Source of the DNA: Cryoendolithus antarcticus
Taxonomy: Eukaryota > Ascomycota > Dothideomycetes > Cladosporiales > Cladosporiaceae
Length of the DNA: 64,000 bases
Reading direction: 5' to 3'
Assembly: GCA_002077065.1 (NCBI GenBank)
Contig: NAJO01000026.1
Span: 558,001 to 622,000, forward strand
In this document: in pieces, positions 55,884 to 64,000 of the stretch
How the letters are laid out: every line of letters starts with the position of its first letter
Position numbering within the stretch: position 1 is the first letter of the stretch
The notes under the pieces: model-generated
The model's input: the letters and a program-made list of their open reading frames with translations, nothing else
The model's database searches: none
What the model was told of the DNA's origin: nothing
Made by a program: the position numbers and the translations under genes

Positions 55884-57890
55884 ATGTCAGAACTGGAGAA
55901 GTCCGAGAAGGACTCAAGCATACATGAGCCGGATGCGATCCAAGATGATGCACCGGCTGAGTATGTGCATGGTCTCAAATTGGTGGTCTTGATCGCCTCC
56001 TTGATGTAAGATTCGATTGCACGGCGATGGACAACAACAATATGGACTGACTATGCCTTAAAAAATAGGATGGGAATGTTCCTCATCGCACTGGACAATG
56101 CAAGTCGTCCCTCTGCTGCTGGTCTGGTACCAACGCTGACCGCTTCCGAACAGACCATCATTGGCGTCGCCATTCCCAAAATCACCGATGACTTCAAGGA
56201 CCTCAACAAGGTTGCCTGGTATGGCAGCGTTTATTTCCTTACATTCGGAGCGTTCCAGGTAATGCTCCTGTCCGTACGATTCGCCATGGGTCACTGACTG
56301 AAATTTGAAGTCGACATATGGTAAGCTCTTCAAATACTTCCCACTGAAACTCTGCTACCTCATTGCCATGCTTCTTTTCGAGGTAGGCAGCCTGGTCTGC
56401 GGCGTCGCTAAAGATCCAACGACACTCATCGTCGGCCGAGCCATCGCAGGCCTCGGCGCCTCTGGTATGGGAGTGGGAATATTCACGATCGTTGGCTTTG
56501 CCGTGAAACCCGATCAACGCCCTAAGATCTTGGGCTTCGTGGGCGCAACGTACGGCATCGCAGCAGTTTGTGGACCTCTCCTAGGTGGCGCTCTCACAGA
56601 TAAAGTCTCGTGGCGATGGGTAAGTGCTGGTCACGTGATCTGGCTTACAGTATGCTAACACACTCGCAGTGCTTCTACATCGTAGGCTTACATAGCCCGT
56701 GATGCTGGCGGACGATAGGCTAACAACCCTTGCAGAATCTTCCCATCGGAGGACTGGCCGCTGTATTCACGTTCTTCTTCTTCGTCGTTCCTGCGAGCGC
56801 CAAGCCTGCGGAGGCAACTTGGAAAGAGAAGCTTCTGCAACTGGATCTTGTCGGCGCACTAATGATGTGTGGCATCATCATCTCATACATCCTCGCCCTC
56901 CAATACGGTGGCCAGACCCATCCTTGGGGCAGCAGCACCGTCATCGGCCTCCTCGTTGGATCTGTCGCTATTTTCCTCGTCTGGATGGTTTGGGAATGGT
57001 GGCTGGGAGAGAGAGCCATGGTCGTATGGCGCTTAGTAAGATACTCCGGCATCCGCACAGTTTCACTCTCGTCCAGATACTGACGGGGTTTCGTGAACAG
57101 TTCAAGCAAAACTACATCTGGAATGGAGTCGCCTATATGGTAATCACTTCGTACACCAACACGAACGCTTCTATAGACAGCTAACGCGATCCAGCTGCCA
57201 TTTGCGGGCGCCTACTTCGTTGCCCTGTACTACCTGCCCATCTATTTCCAGTCGGTTAAGAATGCCTCGCCCATCGGAGCCGGCGTACGTATGCTAGCAA
57301 TGATTGTACCCCTTACAATCGCAGCCCCTCTTCAAGGCATCTGTCAGATGGCCATCGGCCGCACGCCTCCCCTCCAACTCGCCGGCGCCGCAGTGGCGAC
57401 CATCGGGACAGGATTGTTGTATACTTTGGACCTGGACACCTCGACCGGGAAGTGGATCGGCTTCCAAATCCTCATTGGCTTTGGCATAGGTTTCGCATTC
57501 CAGTGCGCACTCTCCAACGCCCAGATCCACGCCAGGCCAGAAGATATCTCGCAGGCCACTGCGATCATCAACTTTGCTTTGACTATCGGAGGTGCTTTCA
57601 CAATCTCCGCTGCCCAGAGCGCCTTCAACAATAAGCTCCTGCTCTCCGTTCGTCAATCGCTCCCGAATGTCGACGCCTTCCAGATTCTGGGCACTGGCGC
57701 AACCGAGATTCGCAGGACTTTCACTGCTGAGCAACTTCCAGCGATACTTGACGGTTATGTCATTGGATTGAAGACTGTGTTCGCCATTGCCACAGCTTGT
57801 TTCGGTGCTGCGGCATTGATCAGTCTGTTGGGGAGCTGGAAGAAGTTTCCCAAGGAAGCTGCGGAGAAGGTGACGGGCGGCGCGGCGTGA
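55884..57890 (+). CDS. MFS drug/toxin efflux transporter (DHA2, 14-TM type)
   Basis: Eight exons: 55884-56005, 56069-56099, 56154-56258, 56311-56619, 56670-56681, 56736-57035, 57101-57139 and 57195-57890, total 1614 nt (537 residues). Joins restore IASLMMGMFLIALDN-TIIGVAIPKITDDF, FGAFQ-STYGKLFKYF, SWRW-CFYI-NLPIGG and WRL-FKQNYIWNGVAYM-LPFAG. Motifs: GRAIAGLGASGMGVG, GPLLGGALTDKVSWRWCF and PLTIAAPLQG, with about 14 hydrophobic helices and a Glu/Lys-rich N-terminus. The family exports drugs and fungal metabolites using the proton gradient. The second intron starts with GC (GCAAGT) and is 54 nt, so it can be retained in frame. The 12-nt exon 5 codes for CFYI. No biosynthetic gene is adjacent in the window. 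Confidence 0.92.
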
Positions 57891-58599
57891 GGTCAGGCGA
57901 GAGGTGAATAAATGCGGCGACGATCCGCTGGCCTCAGAGGCACGGAGAGCATGAGATGGCACAACTTACTGTACTACTATAGGTATCATAGACTGTAGAG
58001 GATAGAAGGGGTTCTCATACCAGTCTGGGGATATCCTGAGCGCAACTCCCAGCAGTGGAACAAGTGTGTTCAATCACGCCTCTGCACAGGCTTCACGTGG
58101 CCCTCAAAGCCGTTGATCTTCCATCGAACTGAGCGTGCGCTGAACGCAGAGTGGTGATCTCGCCGGGCTTGATACTCACAGCACAGGTGATCAGCACCGC
58201 TCAACAAGAGACACTGAATCTCGCAGCACCATCTATCATACTCTGAACGGTAATCACTCGGTGCGTGGCTGGAAATGCGTGCAACACCAAATCTTCGAAG
58301 CGAAGCTTCCAGCGACAGTGCGGTGCATTATGATCTTGCATCGATCATGAACCATTCACCACGGCGACGCTGATACCTCGGAGTCCACATGGTGACAATT
58401 GAGTAATTCTCACTTGCTCTGCATTCGAATACTACCAAGCCTCCTGCTCATCAACAATGACACCACCCTTCAACACTTCTCAGCCATCTCCAGCGTATAC
58501 ACACAACCAACGCACCACGCTGCCCGATGTCAATAACTCCATCCTACCCTCCCGCTCTCAAACACACTCCCCCATCCAACAACACCCCCTCTCCGCCCC
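57891..58599. other. Convergent intergenic region
   Basis: It lies between the 3' ends of the MFS gene (plus) and the cysteine-rich gene (minus). A Pro-rich plus-strand frame (58457-58837) overlaps the cysteine-rich gene and is its antisense shadow. Confidence 0.45.
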
Positions 58600-59216
58600 T
58601 CAAAGCAACGCCACCCAACCCAACAACAACCCCACCACCCCACCCCCAGACACCACCCCAGCGCCCACCTTACCCGCACCCGCCTCGCTACTCGCAGTCG
58701 CAAGCGCATCCCCAGCCTTGAGACTAGTTACATCATACGTCACCGACGTGAACCCCTTCCCCGTAATAGGCCAAATCACAGTCGTAACAACGCTCTCCTC
58801 GACCCTCGTGACCGTCGCAGCCGCTTCCGCAGCGTGAGCGCACCAGGCGTCTTTGGCGTCGATGAGGTTGTCTTGGCGCGGGGCTGTGGGGCGAGGGCAG
58901 TCAGCGGCTGGAGGGAGATTTGAAAGAGGGAGGAAAGGTGGGATTTACCAGTGGGGCAGTTCAGGTAGCAGTCGGCGACCGCTGTGGCTTTGTCGCAGAG
59001 ACAGGCGAGGTCTGTTTTGTCGCAGGCAATGAGGTTGTTGTTGGAGTTTATCACGCATGTCTGGATCATGCCGTCGATTTCGGGGCCGCAGCCGGAGGGT
59101 GTAATGGTGCCTGTGTGGCTGGGGGGTTGAGAGGTCGAGGTCGAGGTCGAGGTCGAGGTTTGCGCGGTGGCGAGGGTGAGGGAGGTGAGGAGGAGGGAGG
59201 CGGTGGAGAGATGCAT
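58600..59216 (-). CDS. Secreted cysteine-rich protein, CFEM-like, probably GPI-anchored
   Basis: Exons 58949-59216 and 58600-58883 (intron 65 nt, GTAAAT...ACAG), giving 183 residues. A signal peptide (MHLSTASLLLTSLTLATAQT) is followed by a Thr/Ser repeat coded by GAGGTC-type DNA repeats. Eight cysteines follow in a compact domain: SGCGP, QTC, IAC, LACLC, ADC, LNC, then WC after the splice. The number and the CxC spacing resemble CFEM domains, but the spacing is not canonical. The C-terminus is small-residue-rich with a hydrophobic end (GVVSGGGVVGLLLGWVALL), as in GPI-anchored wall proteins. It may be a surface or effector-like protein; haem binding is not supported by the sequence alone. Confidence 0.82.
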
Positions 59217-59773
59217 GGTCGAGGGTGAGTGGGTGTAGAGATGCTCAGTTTCGCCCGTTGGATGTTGATGTGATGGATGTGCTGAAATGCTTCGGTTTTG
59301 ATCAACGTATACTCGAGGGGAGATACTGTAAGTCGAGGATGCGAGAATGAGAGAACGAGATCATGGAGAAGAAAAGCAAAGCAATATCAACAATGCCCTT
59401 CGCCCCTGTTCTTGGAGCCATCACCTGCACCTACCGTAGCTTCCATGCTCCAGAGATCAGTCGCATCCCGACTTGCTGTAGTATGAGGTGCACCTTCGTC
59501 AAGTTAGTGATTCCTCGGCGCTGTGCGAAGCGAGCCAGATCGCAAGCGATCGCGTACATCAGGTCCCTCGCGTCACCGCCGTACTCTGTAAAGGTAAGAG
59601 TGCTGTTCAACATATTCACACCCCCCTCCCAGCGGCCGTGAGCCATAATCTCTGCGAGCCCTCAACAGCCCCATATACATAGCGCCTCCAGCGCCGTGCA
59701 AAGTATTCAGATCACGCCCCTCCATCGTCTCTCGTAAGTTCAGTCATTCCTTACATACTCTTCACCCTTCCAC
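59217..59773. other. Intergenic region
   Basis: It is upstream of the cysteine-rich gene and downstream of the UPF0662 gene, both on minus. No gene seen in 557 bp. Confidence 0.45.
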
Positions 59774-61296
59774 TCACGCCTCCGCCCCACCGTTCGTCAA
59801 CGCCTTCTCCTCAGCCTCCTCCTCCTTTTCCTGCGCCTCCGTCCGCAACTCATAAGCCATCTCAAAGCACTCCGCCAACAAACTGATACAGCTGCCTTGC
59901 CCCTCAGGAATCTCATCTCCAATCCGAAACGCCCCGTCCTTCTTCATATTATCAATACTGTTTAACTTCATCGAATAAGGATACAACTCCCTCGGACTGT
60001 CCACGCCGCCATTATTCTGCACTTCAACAAGACATCGCTTCAGCGTCAAGAGCTGGTTGTAGATCGGTAGCAGCGCCTCTGACACTGGTTCCGAGGAGAC
60101 GATGTACTGATAGATGAAGGCGTAGGATTTGCGCAGGAGGTAAAGCAGTGTTCGCTGGGCGTGGAGGTCCGCGGGACGATTGAGGGCGTCTAGGAAGTTC
60201 CCTTCCACGCGCGATTCGTCTATGCGGTCGAGCTGGCGTTGAAAGGAGTAAAGATCGGTTTCACGCAGGGACCAGGCGTGCGTGAGGTTCATTTGCTCGA
60301 GGTTGTTGCGGATTTTGAGGAGCTTGGTGTAGACTTCTTCGAAGCGGTCGTCGATTTTGCCTTTTCTGAAAGCTGTGTTAGTTATCCATGAGAAAGGTGT
60401 GAGGAGCATGGCATACGTACTTTTCTTGCACGATCTCGCACCATAGTAGACAGCGTGCGAGCAGACTCTTGACCACGACATCGCCTTCGCGTGCGCCGCC
60501 TTCTGTCAGTCTGATGGCTGCAAGTCGGTCGGCGTACACTTCCTCTGCGCTCTGGCCTACATGTGAATCGCGAGTCTCGTGGAGGCCATCTTGAATATCA
60601 AGAAGTTGTGCTTCGAATTCCTTCACCTCTTGCTCCGGATACTGTCACTCTGGTCAGCCTCGCCCCAGGGACCCCTAATACAACATCTCAACATACCCTC
60701 GACCGCGTATTGCAAGCCGACAAACTCCTCAATATGCTCACGAGCTTCTGATACGTCGCCAACATCTGAGGATCCAGCCTGCTCAACCCATCCCTCAACT
60801 CCTGTAAGGTCTGCTTACACACCGCGATCCTCGCTTTCAGCAAGGTTATCATATGTTCCGAATCATCCGGATGCCGCTCAACGCTCCCCTCCCATTTGAC
60901 GATATGCCCCTCAATACCGTCCAAATCCGTGGGACTGTAGAATTTCGCTTCTGCCAGATGATCCAGTAGCCTCTTGACAGTACTCACTGCCGAGTACACC
61001 GCAGGCGCCTCATTATTCCGGCCGATGGTCAGGAAGAACAGCGATATGAGCTGGAAGCAGTCGTCTAGCACGGTGTCCACACGGTTCTGCTCGGTGCGCT
61101 TATTCTCGCGGAGGGCGTTCAGGGAGGAGACTTGGACGAGCAGGGCGTTGTAGAGGGAGATGACATCCTGGGATTTGACGTACGTGCTGCGGTCTTGTTT
61201 CAGCAGACTCAGCTTGTCGCGGAGGGTGAGGATGGAGTCGAGGATGGGTTGTTCGGCGGGGTCGAGGGGCGCGCGGAAGGCTGGGGAGTCGGTCAT
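59774..61296 (-). CDS. UPF0662 / DUF2408 family protein
   Basis: Exons 60697-61296, 60421-60641 and 59774-60365, total 1413 nt (470 residues). Introns are 55 nt each (GTATGT...ACAG and GTACGT...TCAG). The protein is almost all alpha-helical: PILDSILTLRDKLSLLKQDR near 15, FQLISLFFLTIGRNNEAPAV near 90, LLDHLAEAKFYSPTDLDGIE near 120, then the second half with EKKGKIDDRFEEVYTKLLKI and LRKSYAFIYQYIVSSEPVSE. It ends in an acidic, Glu-rich tail. This is the DUF2408/UPF0662 family known from fission yeast and filamentous fungi, cytosolic with no established function. The start at 61296 gives MTDSPAFRAP; an upstream ATG would add 23 residues of weak character. Confidence 0.9.
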
Positions 61297-61682
61297 GGTG
61301 GCATTGATTGTCTTGGGGGGATGTAAGGGGGAGGTGTCACTGTAATGCTGACCTTTGCGTGTCACTGATTGCGCTGGTCACGAGACTCCCCAACTAGTTA
61401 CCCTTCCCTATCCGATACTCCACCACTCGGCAGCTCCTGCCAGACCCCGCCCTGTGAGCCGCGATTGCCATGATTACAGTACGTTCTGCCTTGTCGCCTC
61501 AGTCCTCATCCATCAAAACGAGTCATGCCCACGAAGTCTTGGCATCAAAATTGCCCACATGCAAATCCGCCCGCACCCTGACCTCACCCACGCCCTGCAC
61601 TGCAACCGAGAAGAAGTCTTGCACGTACGCGCCGAAACGTGTCTAGCATCTCACCTGCTATCACCATCCACATCACACCAAG
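61297..61682. promoter_or_regulatory. Divergent promoter region, UPF0662 / ribosomal P1
   Basis: 386 bp between divergent starts. No element is assigned. Confidence 0.45.
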
Positions 61683-62221
61683 ATGTCTACCTCCGAGCTC
61701 GCCACCTCTTACGCGGCCCTCATCCTCGCCGATGATGGCGTCGAGATCACTGTACGTCCTTGACAGCCCCATGGCCTACCCACTCAGTCCTCACATCCGT
61801 GGGAAGAATCACAAAAGACTGGTCACTGACTGAAGCTCACAACGATACAGGCCGACAAACTCCAAACCCTCATCACCGCCGCCAAAGTCCCCGACGTCGA
61901 GCCCATCTGGACGACCCTCTTCGCCAAGGCCCTCGAGGGCAAGGACGTCAAGGACCTGCTGCTGAACGTCGGCTCCGGAGGCGGTGCCGCTGCTGCGCCT
62001 GCTGCCGGTGGCGCCGCTGGAGGAGCTGCTGGAGGTGCCGCGGAGGAGGCGAAGCCAGAGGAGAAGGAGGAGGGTGAGTTTACCCGTCTTGTCGTTGCGT
62101 TGTGGAGGACTGGAATGGACGAAGCGAGTAGAGGAATGAGAGGAGTTATGTGTGCTAACGGATTTGTGTCACAGAGAAGGAAGAGTCCGACGAGGACATG
62201 GGTTTCGGCCTCTTCGACTAA
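61683..62221 (+). CDS. RPP1: 60S acidic ribosomal protein P1 (stalk)
   Basis: Exons 61683-61751, 61851-62073 and 62175-62221, total 339 nt (112 residues); introns of 99 and 101 nt (GTACGT...ACAG, GTGAGT...ACAG). The N-terminal domain begins [20 protein letters not shown] and continues [20 protein letters not shown], the P1-type helical dimerisation domain. An Ala/Gly hinge ([20 protein letters not shown]) follows. The acidic end [12 protein letters not shown] is the conserved stalk tail that recruits translation factors to the 60S GTPase centre. Ser before [10 protein letters not shown] is the usual CK2 site. The two introns are longer than most in this window, common for ribosomal protein genes. 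Confidence 0.97.
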
Positions 62222-62842
62222 GCGCTCGGTTTCGAATCGACAAGGTCACGGTGGAAATTGCTGGCAGATCACGCAGGTTACTGGCCGGCAGCACGGAGTA
62301 ATGTGTATCGTTGCAGCCAACGCAAGCTAGACCATGCCAATACAATCGCCGCTGCACGACCAAACTCCATCACCTGTTCAGGTCTTTCATTCCGCGGATA
62401 CTTTGTGAATCATTCTCATCCGTGGCATCTCGATTGATTCAATGGCTGGTTAGACGTCGCCGTCCCTATCATACAACGTGCTCTCTCCCCTAAGCACTGT
62501 AGCCTGCCAATCCTAATATGGTCTGCGCCATGTACTGCCATATGCCACGACATCTCTGTGAGAGCGGGCGACCACTCTAATGTTACAAGCGCAATCCTCC
62601 GTATGCACCATCATTCATCGGCCGTTCAATGCGTGCTCCCATCTCATGAACCAAGCGAGCAAGCAATGCCCTGCAAATGCACCAACTCAACCCAATCACA
62701 CTCAGCGCCCACCAAAAGTGCCTCGCATCGTTGATACGCCCTCTGCAGATCCAGGTTTGCAGCATGCCATTCTGCTGCTGCTGCTGCTGCCGCCGCCGCC
62801 GCCGTCGCACAAAATCATCACGTAACCTCACGCACGAAATAC
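62222..62842. other. Convergent intergenic region with a triplet repeat
   Basis: It lies between the P1 and Sog2-like 3' ends. The only structure noted is the (CTG)6(CCG)5 run at 62772-62804. Confidence 0.5.
62772..62804. repeat. Compound microsatellite (CTG)6(CCG)5
   Basis: Perfect triplet units, outside any supported coding sequence, about 40 bp past the stop of the minus-strand Sog2-like gene, probably in its 3' UTR. Confidence 0.85.
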
Positions 62843-64000
62843 TCACCTCAGGTTCGAATTCCCACCCGCATCTCTCCTCAGCCCTCCCGCACTCGCGCTC
62901 CCACCTCCCTCCCCCCTAGTCCCCGGAAACGCAGGTCCCAGAATCGTATCACCCCTGTCATGCTGCGCCATGCCCAACGTACCTCTCACATCCGTAAAGC
63001 GTAAGTCCGTAGCGGACTGCGTCGCTTGCGGCAGCTGCGTAATGTGCGGCGGTAGTGCTCCCGGGGTGTTGGTCATTTGATAAGGCATGCGGAGGATGTT
63101 GTGCATGTCTCGGATTCCGCCGCCAAGTAAGGCGGGCCCGCCTTGGAAGGAGTAGTCGTTCTGCATCTGCACTGTACTTGCTGAAGGTACTAGACTCGCT
63201 TGTGCTGCGGTGCCGAGGGCGGCTGCGAGCGGTGTGGCGTAGGTGCCTCCTCCTGCTGTCAAAGGGCCGGGGGGTATGGCGTGGGAAGAGGTTGTGGTGA
63301 TTGAGAGGCTTGGTGGGAGCGGGTTCGAAGAAGCGTGCAGCCGCATGTGTTGCTGATACAGCGGCGAGGATGAAATGATTTTCGAAGCCTCCTTGAGGCA
63401 GCGCTGTAGCGGTCGCATGACGCGCCGCACGGCCGTGATGTCTATTCTGTTCTGGGCCAGGATCTTGACTTCGGAGGCGAGGTCTGTCCAGGTCTGCGGA
63501 ACGTTAGTGTTGGGGTGATGGAGACATGCACTTGGTAGCGGATTTGGGACCGCGGGTTTTGGGATTCGTGCTGGCGAAGGGATTGGGGAAGGAGTACGTG
63601 AATGTGCTCGGGCGAGGGGGAGGTGCTTCTGGTACGCAATAGGTCTGTGACGCAGAAACACCGTGGGGGCTTTGGTATACTACTTCCGCGGCCGAACGGG
63701 CTCACAACTCGGGCGCAACAGAGCAGGGGGAGGTTTAGGAGAAGGGGAGTAATTTACCGAAACGAAGGCGTCGCACAGCAGCCAGAAATCTCGCTGCTTG
63801 CGTACACCCGGATCTTTCAACCTCAACGTCATCAGTCGATTGTGCAGCGCATCGTTCGCGCGTATAACCGTCTTGCATTTGTCGAGTGCGATAGTCCAGG
63901 CTGCTGCGACTTGACCGCGGCCGGCGGAAGTCTCGGCGTTCTCTCTCTGTTTCTTAAATTCTGCCAGGCAAAGCGGGAGATCTGAAAGGGCGAGCTCGCA
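62843..64000 (-). CDS. C-terminal part of a Sog2-like RAM-pathway protein (5' truncated)
   Basis: The last two exons are visible: 63758-64000 (open to the window edge) and 62843-63493. The intron 63494-63757 is 264 nt (GTAAAT...GCAG), long for this region. The join gives KQRDFWLLCDAFVS-TWTDLASEVKILAQ. The pattern ALHNRLMTLRLKDPGVRKQR, then FW-LC-AF, then VMRPLQRCLKEASKIISSSP resembles the helical C-terminal region of fungal Sog2, the leucine-rich-repeat scaffold of the RAM/MOR network that controls cell polarity. The Sog2 call rests on memory of the pattern and the N-terminal repeats lie outside the window. The tail is Gly/Ser/Ala-rich and disordered. An alternative acceptor inside the intron cannot be excluded, because the frame before 63493 is open to 63661. 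Confidence 0.6.

Noticed and set aside
58457..58837. 126-codon Pro/Thr-rich plus-strand frame
   Set aside because: It is antisense to the cysteine-rich secreted gene, whose exons have splice signals, a signal peptide and ordered cysteines.

Overview
This window is nuclear DNA of a filamentous ascomycete, most likely a Dothideomycete. The class-level assignment is an inference from the character of the proteins; no marker sequence was searched. The evidence for a fungus is direct: Zn2Cys6 transcription factors, chorismate synthase as a separate protein, a NEDD4-type Rsp5, a UPF0662 protein, a tRNA-Phe with a short intron, and many introns of about 48-93 bp with GT(A/G)NGT donors and C/TAG acceptors. 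Exon boundaries below were built by hand from splice signals. In each spliced model the summed exon length is a multiple of three and family motifs run across the junctions.

Left part (1-25 kb) is dense housekeeping sequence. It holds the 3' end of an unknown gene, chorismate synthase, a basic PRRSPR-repeat protein, tRNA-Phe(GAA), a TRAPPC13-like subunit, a membrane J-protein, mitochondrial porin, a secreted GH92 alpha-mannosidase, complex I subunit PSST, a TRAPPC2L-like subunit, COQ2 polyprenyltransferase, a large JmjC/zinc-cluster protein and the Rsp5 ubiquitin ligase.

Middle part (25-47 kb) is looser. It holds a Zn2Cys6 regulator, a Pab2-like RRM/RGG protein, a tyrosine-rich repeat protein of unknown function, a DUF1279 mitochondrial membrane protein, a small conserved unknown, a PNGase A-like amidase, a PHD-finger protein and the SCY1/Cex1 pseudokinase. 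Stretches without recognisable genes lie at 26.6-29.2, 33.7-36.2 and 39.0-40.5 kb.

Right part (47-64 kb) has an unknown gene split by one in-frame stop. Next comes a Zn2Cys6 regulator with two decayed copies of its own 3' end downstream, divergent from a 14-TM-type MFS exporter; the pair looks like a regulator-plus-efflux unit. A secreted cysteine-rich GPI-type protein, a UPF0662 protein, ribosomal stalk protein P1 and the C-terminal half of a Sog2-like RAM-pathway protein, cut by the window edge, complete the window.

No CRISPR array, rRNA gene or intact transposon was seen. The least ordinary items are the tandem decay of regulator 3' ends, the in-frame TAA at 48221, the tyrosine-rich orphan, the extended porin N-terminus and a GC-AG intron in the MFS gene.
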